DNA of 64,000 nt from an uncultured Curvibacter sp. (GTDB taxonomy: Bacteria; Pseudomonadota; Gammaproteobacteria; Burkholderiales; Burkholderiaceae_C). Location of the stretch: assembly GCA_903828535.1 (NCBI GenBank), contig CAIKMN010000036.1:62001-126000 (forward strand), read 5' to 3'. The position numbers were made by a program, and so were the translations under genes. A model generated the notes under the pieces. It had not been told where the DNA came from. It did no database searches and saw only the letters and a list, made by a program, of their open reading frames with translations. Below are positions 35,229 through 45,315 of this stretch, in pieces. Position 1 is the stretch's first letter, and every line of letters begins with the position of its first letter.

Positions 35229-36602
35229 ATGGCCTCCGCCCTTACCGACAAACTCTCCAAGCTCGTGCAGCACCTCAGTGGGCAAGCCCGCATCACCGAG
35301 GCCAACGTCAGCGACATGCTGCGTGAAGTGCGCATGGCTTTGCTGGAGGCCGATGTGGCGTTGCCGGTGGTGCGCGACTTCATAGCCCGCGTGAAAGAAA
35401 AGGCCTTGGGCCAAGAGGTCATGACCTCGCTCAAGCCGGGCCAGGTGCTGGTGAGCATCGTCAACAAGGAATTGGCCGCCACCATGGGCGAGGGTGTCTC
35501 TGACATCAACTTGTCGGTTCAGCCCCCCGCCGTGATCTTGATGGCGGGTTTGCAAGGGGCGGGTAAGACCACCACCACGGCCAAGCTGGCCAAGCACCTG
35601 ATTGAAAAGCGCAAGAAAAAAGTGTTGACCGTTTCGGGCGACGTCTACCGCCCTGCGGCCATAGAGCAGTTGAAGACCGTGACCGCCCAAGCCGGTGCCG
35701 AGTGGTTCCCCAGCGACCCCTCACAAAAGCCGCATGACATTGCCTTGGCCGCTTTGGATTACGCCAAAAAGCACTTCTTCGATGTCTTGCTGGTCGACAC
35801 CGCAGGCCGTTTGGCGATTGACGAGGCCCTGATGGCCGAAATCAAAGACCTGCATGCGGTGCTCAAGCCTGTTGAGACGTTGTTTGTGGTCGACGCCATG
35901 CAAGGTCAAGACGCCATCAACACCGCTCGCGCATTTAAAGACGCCTTGCCCTTGACAGGCATTGTGCTGACCAAGCTCGACGGCGACTCACGCGGCGGCG
36001 CAGCGCTCTCGGTGCGGCAAATCACGGGCGCGCCCATCAAGTTCGCTGGCACGTCAGAAAAGCTGGATGGCCTCGAGGTCTTTGATGCCGACCGACACGC
36101 TGGCCGCGTGCTCGGCATGGGCGACATCGTGGCCTTGGTCGAGCAAGTCACGGCGGGTGTGGACCTCCAAGCGGCCGAAAAACTCGCCGCCAAGATGAAA
36201 AGCGGTTCTGGCTTTGACTTGAACGACTTTTTGTCGCAAATCCAACAAATGAAGCAAATGGGAGGTCTCTCCAGCCTGCTTGACAAACTGCCCACGCAGT
36301 TGGCGGCGAAGGCCGGCCAGATGGACATGAACAAAGCCGAGCGCGACATTCGGCGCAAAGAAGGCATTATTTGCAGCATGACCGCGCTTGAGCGGCGCAA
36401 GCCCGACCTCATCAAAGCCACCCGCAAACGCCGCATTGCCGCCGGCGCCGGGGTTCAGGTGCAAGACGTGAACCGCTTGCTCAATGAATTTGAGCAAATG
36501 CAAACCATGATGAAAAAAATGAGTGGCGGCGGCCTGATGAAGATGATGAAGAAAATGGGCGCCATGAAGGGCCTGGGTGGCATGGGAAAAATGCCGTTCT
36601 GA
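35229..36602 (+). CDS. ffh: Signal recognition particle protein Ffh
   Basis: Ffh binds signal sequences and the 4.5S RNA to target membrane proteins to FtsY. I choose the ATG at 35229 (MASALTDKLSKLVQHLSG); in-frame codons upstream fall within the divergent gene's start. The 457-residue protein has the N domain, the G domain (GLQGAGKTTTTAKLAKHL near residue 105, DTAGRLAIDEALM, TKLDGDSRGGAAL) and a methionine-rich M domain ending MMKKMGAMKGLGGMGKMPF. The 4.5S RNA gene is not seen in the window. Confidence 0.98.
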   Translation: MASALTDKLSKLVQHLSGQARITEANVSDMLREVRMALLEADVALPVVRDFIARVKEKALGQEVMTSLKPGQVLVSIVNKELAATMGEGVSDINLSVQPPAVILMAGLQGAGKTTTTAKLAKHLIEKRKKKVLTVSGDVYRPAAIEQLKTVTAQAGAEWFPSDPSQKPHDIALAALDYAKKHFFDVLLVDTAGRLAIDEALMAEIKDLHAVLKPVETLFVVDAMQGQDAINTARAFKDALPLTGIVLTKLDGDSRGGAALSVRQITGAPIKFAGTSEKLDGLEVFDADRHAGRVLGMGDIVALVEQVTAGVDLQAAEKLAAKMKSGSGFDLNDFLSQIQQMKQMGGLSSLLDKLPTQLAAKAGQMDMNKAERDIRRKEGIICSMTALERRKPDLIKATRKRRIAAGAGVQVQDVNRLLNEFEQMQTMMKKMSGGGLMKMMKKMGAMKGLGGMGKMPF

Positions 36603-36620
36603 GTATTTAAATAGCCCGTT

Positions 36621-37511
36621 TCACGCCTTGGGCTCTAAGGCATAGGTGTCGTGAATGCGCTGGTAGTCCACATGGTCCTGGCCATCAGCGTCGGTGTGGA
36701 CCAAATCCCGGAAAGCATGTTGGTGGCGAATCGAGCTGGTGGGGTAAACCTGCCGGGTTTGTAAGGTATGGCTGGTGGTTTCATCGGTGCCGGACAGGCT
36801 CAAGATCAACATGGTTTTAGAGCATGCCAAGTCTTCAGCACTCATGTGAAACAAGGGGCTGTGTTCGTTGATGACGTGCATCAAGGTCCAGCTCAACATG
36901 AACATGGGGGTCTGATCCCGTACCAAATCCAAGTCGTAAATGCGGCGCATCTTCACGCCCTCGGGCGAGACCTCTTCGCGCAACAAACGCAACTTGGCCG
37001 ACGCTTCCAATATCGCATTGAGTCGCGCATTGGCGGCTCTGAGCATCAAGGTCTCGGCCCCATTCATGGGGCGGATGATGGGGTGCTTGGAGAAAACGAT
37101 GCGGGGACGAGGTCTTGAAAAGCGGGCGAACACCATGCCCGTAATCACCGCCATGCCCATCATGCCAACAAAAATTTCGAGCGTCGAGACCGCGTGCCCC
37201 CACATCGAGTTGGGGTGCATGTCACCATAGCCTACCGTCGCGAGCGTTTCAGCACTGAAAAAAAAGGCGCCCAAAAAACCGCTGGGGTTGAGGTTGGCGA
37301 CCGAGTCCGGCGCCGCATAGTAAAGCGCGGCAAAAAAGGTGTTCAAACACAAAAAGAACACGCCGATCAGCCCAAAAAAAGCGGGCCAGCGCATCGTCAT
37401 GCAATAAAAATACAGGTCGTTGAAGAGCCGGTGGTTCAGCCCATCGGCGATCAAGTCGTCGTTGTAGAGCTTGAAAGTGGGCGAGGCCCGCAGCCGTTTG
37501 CTTTTTGGCAT
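36621..37511 (-). CDS. KirBac-type inward-rectifier potassium channel
   Basis: The 296-residue protein has a slide-helix region (FNDLYFYCMTMRWPAFF), two membrane segments at about residues 42-67 and 105-128, a pore loop with the potassium selectivity filter TVGYGD near residue 92, and a C-terminal immunoglobulin-like cytoplasmic domain (FSRPRPRIVFSKHPIIRPMNG onward), all diagnostic of prokaryotic Kir channels. It begins in a one-base overlap with the miaB stop. Physiological role in bacteria is poorly known. Confidence 0.9.
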   Translation of the reverse strand: MPKSKRLRASPTFKLYNDDLIADGLNHRLFNDLYFYCMTMRWPAFFGLIGVFFLCLNTFFAALYYAAPDSVANLNPSGFLGAFFFSAETLATVGYGDMHPNSMWGHAVSTLEIFVGMMGMAVITGMVFARFSRPRPRIVFSKHPIIRPMNGAETLMLRAANARLNAILEASAKLRLLREEVSPEGVKMRRIYDLDLVRDQTPMFMLSWTLMHVINEHSPLFHMSAEDLACSKTMLILSLSGTDETTSHTLQTRQVYPTSSIRHQHAFRDLVHTDADGQDHVDYQRIHDTYALEPKA

Positions 37512-38854
37512 TAATTCACCAGCAGTTCGCCCCGCAAAGAATGCGGGAATGCTTGGGTAATTTTGACGTCAATCATTTGACCCACCAAGCGGTCGCCGTT
37601 GGGGCCCGCCGCAAAGTTGACGACGCGGTTGCACTCGGTGCGGCCCATCCATTCTGGCACCTCGGGACTGGATTTGCGCGAAGGCCCTTCGACCAAAATG
37701 CGCTGCACCGTGTCTTGCCGGCTGGCGCTGATGGCTGCCACATTCTCTTCAATGACCGCCTGCAGGTGCTGCAATCGCTTGAGCTTGACCTCGTGCGGCG
37801 TTTCATCTTGCAAGGCCGCCGCCGGGGTGCCAGGGCGCGGACTAAACATGAAACTGAAAGACGTGTCGTAACCAATGTCGGTGATCAGCTTCATCATCTT
37901 GTTGAAATCGTCCTCGGTCTCACCGGGAAAGCCAACGATGAAATCGCTGCTCATGGACATATTGGGGCGAATGGCGCGCAGTTTGCGGATGGTGCTTTTG
38001 TATTCCATCGCGGTGTAGCCGCGTTTCATTGCCATCAAAATCCGGTCGCTGCCGTGTTGCACAGGCAGGTGCAAATGGCTGACCAATTTGGGCACCTTGG
38101 CGTAGGCCTCGATCAAGCGTTGCGTGAACTCATTCGGGTGGCTGGTTGTGTAGCGGATGCGCTCGATGCCGGGAATCTCGGCGATGGTTTCGATCAGCAG
38201 GGCAAAGTCGGCGATCTCTGTGGTGTTGCCCATGGCGCCACGGTAAGCATTGACGTTCTGGCCCAGCAGGGTTACCTCTCGCACGCCTTGCTCGGTGAGG
38301 CCGGCGATTTCAATCAGCACGTCTTCAAAGGGACGACTGATTTCTTCACCACGCGTGTAGGGAACCACGCAGTAACTGCAGTACTTTGAGCAGCCTTCCA
38401 TGATCGACACAAAGGCCGAGGGGCCTTGCACGCGAGCGGGGGGCAGCTTGTCGAACTTCTCAATTTCAGGAAAGCTGATGTCGACCTGAGGCCGGTGCAA
38501 GCGTTCGCGGGCCTTGAGCATGTCGGGTAGGCGGTGCAGGGTTTGCGGCCCAAACACCACGTCCACATAGGGCGCTCGTTTGATGATGTCAGCGCCTTCT
38601 TGGCTGGCGACACAACCGCCCACACCGATCAGCACGCCCTTCTTCTTCAGGTGCTGAACGCGGCCTAAATCAGAAAAAACCTTCTCTTGTGCGCGCTCAC
38701 GAACCGAGCAGGTGTTGAACAAAATGAGGTCGGCTTCGTCCACATTTTGGGTGGGCTCGTAACCTTGAGCGGCATTGAGCACATCGGCCATCTTGTCCGA
38801 GTCGTACTCGTTCATTTGGCAGCCGAAGGTTTTGATAAATACTTTTTTGGACAT
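37511..38854 (-). CDS. miaB: tRNA-2-methylthio-N6-dimethylallyladenosine synthase
   Basis: MiaB thiomethylates i6A37 of tRNAs. The 447-residue protein has the N-terminal UPF0004 domain with the cluster cysteines in [26 protein letters not shown] and [11 protein letters not shown], then the radical-SAM motif [17 protein letters not shown] (CxxxCxxC) near residue 157 and a C-terminal TRAM domain. The ATG follows CGGAG. The next gene (KirBac) is overlapped by one base. Confidence 0.97.
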   Translation of the reverse strand: MSKKVFIKTFGCQMNEYDSDKMADVLNAAQGYEPTQNVDEADLILFNTCSVRERAQEKVFSDLGRVQHLKKKGVLIGVGGCVASQEGADIIKRAPYVDVVFGPQTLHRLPDMLKARERLHRPQVDISFPEIEKFDKLPPARVQGPSAFVSIMEGCSKYCSYCVVPYTRGEEISRPFEDVLIEIAGLTEQGVREVTLLGQNVNAYRGAMGNTTEIADFALLIETIAEIPGIERIRYTTSHPNEFTQRLIEAYAKVPKLVSHLHLPVQHGSDRILMAMKRGYTAMEYKSTIRKLRAIRPNMSMSSDFIVGFPGETEDDFNKMMKLITDIGYDTSFSFMFSPRPGTPAAALQDETPHEVKLKRLQHLQAVIEENVAAISASRQDTVQRILVEGPSRKSSPEVPEWMGRTECNRVVNFAAGPNGDRLVGQMIDVKITQAFPHSLRGELLVN

Positions 38855-38937
38855 GTTGCGCTCCGTCGCGTGGGCTGGTGTTTATCCAGAGGCTGGGAAG
38901 GCAGTGAGTTTAACTGCTTTGGGTTTACAAAGAGCGT

Positions 38938-39966
38938 TTATGGGCGCTGTCTCTCAGTGTATTCCTCTGTATCCACTTCCGATTGATTGAGGGCGTTATA
39001 GCGCGCGCCCACAATGCGCTCCGGTGCCAGTGCTGTTTCCAGGCGCGCCAACTGTTCGGTGTTGAGTACGCAATCGGCGGCGGCCAGGTTTTCTTCCAAA
39101 TGTTGGATGTTCGTGGTGCCCGGTATGGGAATGACGGGTTGTCCCCGCTGAACGCCTTTGGCCAACAACCAAGCCAATCCCACTTGGGCCACGCTCGCGT
39201 TGACCTCCTGCGCAACCGCCTTGACCTCGTTCAGTAAGGGCAAATTCGCACCGTAGGCAAGGGAGGCAAAGCGCGGCATGGCACGGCGAATGTCCTTCGC
39301 ATCGAAGGCATTCACATCCAAGGCTTGGTCGCTCAAGAAGCCGCGCGCCACGGGGCTGAAAGCGACAAATCCCACGCCCAATTCGCGACAGGCCTCGAGC
39401 ACCGCAATTTCGGGGTTGCGCGTCCACAAGGAGTATTCGGTTTGTAAGGCGGTGATGGGGTGCTCTGCATGCGCCAAACGCAGCGTTTGGGCTGAGACTT
39501 CGCTCAAGCCGATGCTGCGAATTTTGCCCGCACGCACCAGGTCTCCCAATGCGCCGACCGACTCAGCGATGGGCACAGATTTGTCCCAGCGGTGGAGATA
39601 GTAAAGGTCAATCACTTCGGTCTTGAGGCGACGCAAACTGTCTTCGCAGGTGGCGCGAAGGGTGGCGGGGCGGCCATCAATCACCCGCTTGATTCCACCG
39701 TCAAAGGCCACGCCCTGCATGCCGCATTTGCTGGCCAAGGTGAATTTTTGGCGATGGGGGCCGAGCACTTGGCCCACCAAAGTTTCGTTGGCCCCAAAGC
39801 CATACAAGGCTGCAGTGTCAAAGAAAGTGACGCCCAAGTCCAACGCCCGCAGCAGCAAACGCTCGGCCTGCGCAGCGCTAGGCGGTTGGCCATAAGCGTG
39901 GCTCAGGTTCATGCAACCCAAGCCGATGGTGCTGACTTGAAAGGGGCCGAGTGCGTTGGTTTTCAT
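38938..39966 (-). CDS. Aldo/keto reductase
   Basis: The 342-residue (beta/alpha)8 NADPH-dependent oxidoreductase has the AKR catalytic tetrad residues in FFDTAALYGFGANE (Asp, Tyr), TLASKCG (Lys) and YYLHRWD (His), and the IPGTTNIQHLEENLAA coenzyme segment. It resembles AKR13/YajO-type enzymes; the substrate is unknown. It lies 29 bases downstream of pmdC on the same strand, so it may be transcribed with the protocatechuate genes, though no pathway step obviously needs it. Confidence 0.88.
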   Translation of the reverse strand: MKTNALGPFQVSTIGLGCMNLSHAYGQPPSAAQAERLLLRALDLGVTFFDTAALYGFGANETLVGQVLGPHRQKFTLASKCGMQGVAFDGGIKRVIDGRPATLRATCEDSLRRLKTEVIDLYYLHRWDKSVPIAESVGALGDLVRAGKIRSIGLSEVSAQTLRLAHAEHPITALQTEYSLWTRNPEIAVLEACRELGVGFVAFSPVARGFLSDQALDVNAFDAKDIRRAMPRFASLAYGANLPLLNEVKAVAQEVNASVAQVGLAWLLAKGVQRGQPVIPIPGTTNIQHLEENLAAADCVLNTEQLARLETALAPERIVGARYNALNQSEVDTEEYTERQRP

Positions 39967-39995
39967 GGCATTCGAACGGCAGGTGAAGAACTTGA

Positions 39996-40973
39996 TTAAA
40001 CCGCGGTGAGTTGTTGTTCTAGTTGGTGGAGCACTTGGTAGCAGTTCAATACTTGCGCCACACTCGAATTGGGCTCTCGGCCTTCGCGAATGGCCGCGAA
40101 AAATTCACGGTCCTGAAGCTCGATGCCATTCATGCAAACGGCCACTTTGGAGACATCAATTTGTTCGTCCTTGCCGTTGAATAAATCGTCGTAGCGAGCG
40201 ATGTAGGTGGCGGTATCGCCGATGTAGCGGAAAAAAGTCCCCAAGGGGCCGTCGTTGTTGAACGACAAGCTCAAGGTACAAATGGCGCCATTGGCGGCTT
40301 GCAGCTGAATGCTCATGTCCATGGCGATGCCCAAGGTCGGGTGAATCGGCCCTTGCAAGGCATTGGCTTTAACGATTGGGCTGCCAGCTTGGTAGGCAAA
40401 CAAATCGACGGTGTGGGCGGCGTGGTGCCACAGCAAGTGGTCAGTCCAGCTGCGTGCTTGACCCAGCGCGTTCATGTTGGTACGGCGGAAGAAATAAGTT
40501 TGCACATCCATTTGTTGAATGTGGAAGGCGCCCGCTTTGATTTGGTTGTGCACATATTGATGGCTGGGGTTGAAGCGGCGGGTGTGGCCGCACATCGCCA
40601 CCAAGCCCGTTTTCTGCTGCAGGGCCACCACGTCCTTGGCGCCTTTCCAGCTGTCGGCCAAGGGGATCTCCACCTGCACATGCTTGCCCGCCTTCAAGCA
40701 AGCCAGGCTTTGTTCGGAGTGCATTTGGGTGGGCGTGCACAAAATCACGGCGTCGACTTCGGGCAAAGCCAAGCTGTCGGCCAGATCGGTGGTGACGTGG
40801 CCAATGCCATATTTGCGCGCCACTTCGAGGGTCTTTTCGAGGTCGCGGCCGATCAAGGAAACGACTTCAACGCCGTCAATGTTTTTGATGCCATCCAAGT
40901 GCTTGATGCCAAAAGCGCCGGCACCGGCCAGCGCGACTTTGATGGTTTTGGAGCTGTTCAAAGAGGTGTTCAT
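39996..40973 (-). CDS. pmdC: 4-carboxy-2-hydroxymuconate-6-semialdehyde dehydrogenase
   Basis: PmdC/LigC oxidises the hemiacetal of the ring-cleavage product to 2-pyrone-4,6-dicarboxylate with NADP. The 325-residue Gfo/Idh/MocA-family protein has the N-terminal Rossmann motif VALAGAGAFGIKHLDGIKN, the EIPLADSWKGAKDV segment near residue 100 and CGHTRRFNPSHQYVHN. It follows pmdB by 72 bases in the conserved pmd order, which makes the specific assignment strong. Confidence 0.93.
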   Translation of the reverse strand: MNTSLNSSKTIKVALAGAGAFGIKHLDGIKNIDGVEVVSLIGRDLEKTLEVARKYGIGHVTTDLADSLALPEVDAVILCTPTQMHSEQSLACLKAGKHVQVEIPLADSWKGAKDVVALQQKTGLVAMCGHTRRFNPSHQYVHNQIKAGAFHIQQMDVQTYFFRRTNMNALGQARSWTDHLLWHHAAHTVDLFAYQAGSPIVKANALQGPIHPTLGIAMDMSIQLQAANGAICTLSLSFNNDGPLGTFFRYIGDTATYIARYDDLFNGKDEQIDVSKVAVCMNGIELQDREFFAAIREGREPNSSVAQVLNCYQVLHQLEQQLTAV

Positions 40974-41045
40974 GGTGTTGCCAAAGGTTGAAAACAGAAA
41001 GGAAGATCTAGACGTGTCTAAAGTCAGGGTGTCTGGAGAAAGGCG

Positions 41046-41957
<912 letters not shown>

Positions 41958-42407
41958 TTATGCGGCTCCTGTTGTGTTTTTGCCGGCTTGGCCTTGAGGT
42001 TGTCGGTGGGCTTGCGCATCACCGTCTTCGCCGATGTAGCGATTGCCCTCCACAGATCGGCCGCCCGCCAACATCATGTCGCGGTATTCGGCTTCAGTCA
42101 TTCCGGTCATGGAGCCCGCCATTTGTTGAAAACTCTTGCCGTCGGTGGCGCCAATTTTGGCCAGGAAATAAATATTGCCCCCAGCGGCCATGCAGCGATT
42201 CAGGTCGCGTGTCAGAACGCCTTGTTTTTGCTCTTCGCTCATGGGCCATTCGTCCAAATACGCGCGCTCATCGGCTTTGAAACGGGTGCGGTTCTCGGCC
42301 TTCATTAGCGACATGCAGAACTGATTCAACCCATAGCCTTTTCGGCTTTGCTCGGCATCAAAAATGACCGTGCCAGGCACGTCTAAATAAGGTTTTTCTA
42401 AGGCCAT
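41958..42407 (-). CDS. pmdA: Protocatechuate 4,5-dioxygenase, alpha subunit
   Basis: PmdA/LigA is the small helical subunit that caps the active site of PmdB. I choose the ATG at 42407 (MALEKPYLDVPG), 8 bases after GAGGAG, giving 149 residues, the length known for this subunit; an ATG at 42413, overlapping the pmdD stop, would add two residues. Family segments GYGLNQFCMSLMKAENR and LAKIGATDGKSFQQMAGSM are present. Confidence 0.95.
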   Translation of the reverse strand: MALEKPYLDVPGTVIFDAEQSRKGYGLNQFCMSLMKAENRTRFKADERAYLDEWPMSEEQKQGVLTRDLNRCMAAGGNIYFLAKIGATDGKSFQQMAGSMTGMTEAEYRDMMLAGGRSVEGNRYIGEDGDAQAHRQPQGQAGKNTTGAA

Positions 42408-42409
42408 GT

Positions 42410-43342
42410 TCATTGCTCCTCGGGCCAATAAAGGCGCATCGGGTTGTCCACTAACAATTGTTGTTGCAGCGCAGACGTCGTGGCGATGTGGGGGATGAAA
42501 TCAACCAGCAGGCCATCGTCTGGCATGTGGTCTTTCAGGTTGGGGTGCGGCCAGTCGGTCCCCCACAAAACGCGGTCTGGGAATTCTTCAACGACCGCTC
42601 TGGCAAACGGAATCACATCTTGGTAGGCGTTTTGTTCGCCGTTCAATGCTTTGGGCCCGCTGACGCTGAGGCGCTCTGGGCAGCTGACCTTGCTCCACAC
42701 ATTTTTGTGCTCGCGCATGAACTTCAAGAACAACTGGAACTCGGGGCCATCGATGGATTTGCTCACATCCGGGCGCCCCATGTGATCGACCACCACGGTG
42801 GTTGGCAGCGCGGTGAAGAAATCCCACAATTCAGGGAGGTCTACGGCTTCAAAGTAAATCACCACATGCCAACCCCATTGGGCAATGCGACTGGCGATTT
42901 CGAGCAACTCGTCCTTGGGCGTGAAGTCCACCAAGCGTTTCACGAAATTGAACCGGACGCCGCGCACCCCGGCGTCGTGCATGGCTTGAATTTCGGCATC
43001 GCTGACGCTTCGACGCACCGTGGCGACGCCACGCGCTTTCCCGCCGCTGCTCACCAGGGCATCCACCATCGCCCGGTTGTCGGCGCCGTGACAAGTGGCT
43101 TGCACCACCACATTGCGGGCAAAGCCCAAGTGGTCGCGCAAGGCATAAAGCTGGTGTTTGCTGGCGTCACAAGGCGTGTACTTGCGCTCGGGCGCATAAG
43201 GGAATTCTGCGCCGGGGCCGAACACGTGGCAGTGGGCGTCGACCGCGCCGGCGGGTAATTGAAAACGCGGTTTGACAGGGCCTTCAAACCAATCCAGCCA
43301 GCCATTGGTTTTGGTGAAATCGCCTGTTGTGGGTTTGTTCAT
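42410..43342 (-). CDS. pmdD: 2-pyrone-4,6-dicarboxylate hydrolase
   Basis: PmdD/LigI hydrolyses the lactone PDC to 4-oxalomesaconate. The 310-residue amidohydrolase-family protein has VDAHCHVFGPGAEFPYAPER near residue 34, RGVRFNFVKRLVD, the VVDHMGRPD strand and GTDWPHPNL near the C-terminus, carrying the conserved His and Asp residues of this metal-independent lactonase. I choose the ATG at 43342 over a TTG at 43351. Its stop overlaps the pmdA start region. Confidence 0.94.
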   Translation of the reverse strand: MNKPTTGDFTKTNGWLDWFEGPVKPRFQLPAGAVDAHCHVFGPGAEFPYAPERKYTPCDASKHQLYALRDHLGFARNVVVQATCHGADNRAMVDALVSSGGKARGVATVRRSVSDAEIQAMHDAGVRGVRFNFVKRLVDFTPKDELLEIASRIAQWGWHVVIYFEAVDLPELWDFFTALPTTVVVDHMGRPDVSKSIDGPEFQLFLKFMREHKNVWSKVSCPERLSVSGPKALNGEQNAYQDVIPFARAVVEEFPDRVLWGTDWPHPNLKDHMPDDGLLVDFIPHIATTSALQQQLLVDNPMRLYWPEEQ

Positions 43343-43370
43343 GGGCGTCAATCTCTTGGTTGAATAGGAA

Positions 43371-44054
43371 TTAATCGATGTACTTCAAACCTGCAGCTGC
43401 CAAGGGCTCGCGCATTTTGTACATGTCAAGGCCCAACACGCCGGAGGCCAGCTTGGCGCGCTTTTCGCCTTCAAAAGACTCGCGCTTGATGGCCGCTTCC
43501 CAGGTTTGAACGGCGCGGGCGGCAGGCACGCACACCACGCCGTCGTCGTCAGCGACGATGACATCGCCCGGCGTCACCAACATGCCCGCGCAGACGATGG
43601 GAATGTTGACGGAGCCCAGCGTGGCCTTGATCGTTCCTTTGCTGCTGATGGCTTTGGACCAAACCGGGAAGTTCATTTCTTGCAGTGTGCTCACATCCCG
43701 CACGCCGGCGTCAATGATCAACGCGCGAGCGCCACGGGCTTGAAAGCTGGTGGCCAGGAGGTCGCCAAAATAACCATCGGTGCATTCGGCGGTGACGGCG
43801 GCGACCACGATGTCGCCGGGCTGAATTTGTTCGGCCGCCACATGCATCATCCAGTTGTCACCGGGTTGCAGCAGCACGGTCACGGCGGTGCCCGATACTT
43901 TTTGACCGGCGTAAATGGGGCGCATATAGGGCCTTAGCAAACCGACGCGGCCCATGGCTTCATGCACTGTGGCCGAGCCCAAAGCGGCCAAACCATCGGC
44001 GGCCGCGCGGTTGGCGCGGGTGATGTTGCGGTAAACGACTCCGAGTTCGTACAT
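43371..44054 (-). CDS. pmdF: 4-carboxy-4-hydroxy-2-oxoadipate aldolase/oxaloacetate decarboxylase
   Basis: PmdF/LigK cleaves CHA to pyruvate and oxaloacetate. The 227-residue RraA-like class II aldolase has the [20 protein letters not shown] segment near residue 28, [22 protein letters not shown] (metal/substrate region) near 81, [13 protein letters not shown] with the conserved Asp-Arg near 117, and [15 protein letters not shown]. It lies between pmdE and pmdD in the usual order. Confidence 0.93.
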   Translation of the reverse strand: MYELGVVYRNITRANRAAADGLAALGSATVHEAMGRVGLLRPYMRPIYAGQKVSGTAVTVLLQPGDNWMMHVAAEQIQPGDIVVAAVTAECTDGYFGDLLATSFQARGARALIIDAGVRDVSTLQEMNFPVWSKAISSKGTIKATLGSVNIPIVCAGMLVTPGDVIVADDDGVVCVPAARAVQTWEAAIKRESFEGEKRAKLASGVLGLDMYKMREPLAAAGLKYID

Positions 44055-44104
44055 GTTGTTTTCCTAAAGTGGCTTTCGGTCTTGAACTTTTTGGCCTTGA
44101 ACTT

Positions 44105-45133
44105 TTACAGACCCTTGGCCTTCAATTGCGCGTCCAGGCGCGGGAACACGCGGCGTGCATTGCCTTCATAAACCTTTTGGCGGTCGGACTCAGACAAATT
44201 GGCGGTGGCGGCAACGTAGCGTTTGGTGTCGTCGTAATAGTGGCCCGTTTCGGGGTCGATGCCCCGCACAGCGCCAATCATTTCGCTGGCGAACAAAATG
44301 TTGTCGACCGGAATGACCTTCGTCAGCAAGTCGATGCCGGGTTGGTGGTAGACGCAAGTGTCAAAGAAAATGTTGTTCAACAAGTGGTCTTTCAGCAAGG
44401 GTTTTTTCAACTCTTGTGCCAAGCCCCTGAAGCGGCCCCAGTGGTAGGGCACTGCGCCGCCGCCATGGGGAATCAAGAACTTCAAAGTGGGGAAGTCTTT
44501 GAACAAATCACTGGTCAGACACTGCATGAAGGCGGTGGTGTCGGCGTTCAAGTAATGCGCGCCGGTGGTGTGAAAGCAAGCATTGCAGCTGGTGCTGACG
44601 TGGATCATGGCGGGGATGTCGTACTCCACCATTTTCTCGTAGATGGGGTACCAGTGGCGGTCGCTCAAGGGCGGGCTGGTCCAGTGACCCCCCGATGGAT
44701 CGGGGTTCAAGTTGATGCCCACATTGCCGTATTGCTCCACGCACTTCACCAGTTCGGGCAGGGAGGTCGCTGGGTCGACGCCGGGCGATTGAGGGAGCAT
44801 GGCGGCCGGTACAAAATGGTCGGGAAAGAGCTGTGCCACGCGAAAGCAAAGTTCGTTGCAAATGGCGGCCCAGGTCGACGAGGTTTGGAAGTCGCCAATG
44901 TGGTGTGCCATGAAACTGGCTCGAGGGCTGAATATCGTCAAGTCACTGCCGCGCTCTTTCATCAGACGCAGTTGGTTGGTTTCAATCGATTCACGCAACT
45001 CGTCATCGCTGATTTTGAGGTCAGCGGCTTTGGGCGATTTTGACGGGTCTTTCAGGGCGGCAATTTGCAAATCGCGCCAAGCGCCTAAAGCGGCGGGGGC
45101 GGTGGTGTAGTGACCGTGAACGTCGATGATCAT
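44105..45133 (-). CDS. pmdE: 4-oxalomesaconate hydratase
   Basis: PmdE/LigJ adds water to 4-oxalomesaconate (keto/enol form) to give CHA. The 342-residue amidohydrolase-superfamily protein starts MIIDVHGHYTTAP with the His-x-His metal motif and has PAMIHVSTSCNACFHTTGAHY near residue 178, IPHGGGAVPYHWGRFRG near 223 and FDTCVYHQPGIDLL. It is the first gene of the operon, facing the LysR gene across 182 bases. Confidence 0.93.
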   Translation of the reverse strand: MIIDVHGHYTTAPAALGAWRDLQIAALKDPSKSPKAADLKISDDELRESIETNQLRLMKERGSDLTIFSPRASFMAHHIGDFQTSSTWAAICNELCFRVAQLFPDHFVPAAMLPQSPGVDPATSLPELVKCVEQYGNVGINLNPDPSGGHWTSPPLSDRHWYPIYEKMVEYDIPAMIHVSTSCNACFHTTGAHYLNADTTAFMQCLTSDLFKDFPTLKFLIPHGGGAVPYHWGRFRGLAQELKKPLLKDHLLNNIFFDTCVYHQPGIDLLTKVIPVDNILFASEMIGAVRGIDPETGHYYDDTKRYVAATANLSESDRQKVYEGNARRVFPRLDAQLKAKGL

Positions 45134-45170
45134 GGGTTTTCCAGAGGTTGAAAGGGGGCTTTAAGAAAGC

Positions 45171-45176
45171 TTTATA
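45171..45176 (-). promoter_or_regulatory. Putative -10 of the pmd operon
   Basis: On the minus strand TATAAA (5 of 6) lies about 38 bases before the pmdE ATG. The sequence 16-17 bases further upstream (AATTCA) is a poor -35, as often seen at LysR-activated promoters. Confidence 0.4.
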
Positions 45177-45265
45177 GCTCAAGTCATTGTGGTGAATTTG
45201 CGCCCCCCTTGCCAGAGCCTACAGTCACTATCTGTTATGCCAAATTGATATGAAACTGGGTAAGA

Positions 45266-45283
45266 TATTTCAAAAATGAAATA
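45266..45283. promoter_or_regulatory. Candidate LysR operator (TATTTC-N6-GAAATA)
   Basis: A perfect 6-bp dyad TATTTC-aaaaat-GAAATA contains a T-N11-A core, the general LysR-type recognition form. It lies in the pmdE/lysR divergent region, 33 bases before the regulator's start codon, a place suited to autoregulation or activation of pmdE. Confidence 0.45.
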
Positions 45284-45292
45284 CCTTCGTAG

Positions 45293-45313
45293 GGCGAAAG
45301 GCGAAAGGCGAAA
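45293..45313 (+). repeat. Three tandem GGCGAAA repeats before the LysR gene
   Basis: GGCGAAA occurs three times without interruption (21 bases), ending two bases before the LysR-gene ATG. The copies occupy the ribosome-binding position, so a change in copy number would alter promoter-to-start spacing and perhaps translation. Confidence 0.8.
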
Positions 45314-45315
45314 GC

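Noticed and set aside
38898-38920. AAGGCAG / CTGCTTT hairpin between miaB and the aldo/keto reductase as a terminator
   Set aside because: The stem is weak, with one G-U pair, and no T-run follows on the minus strand.
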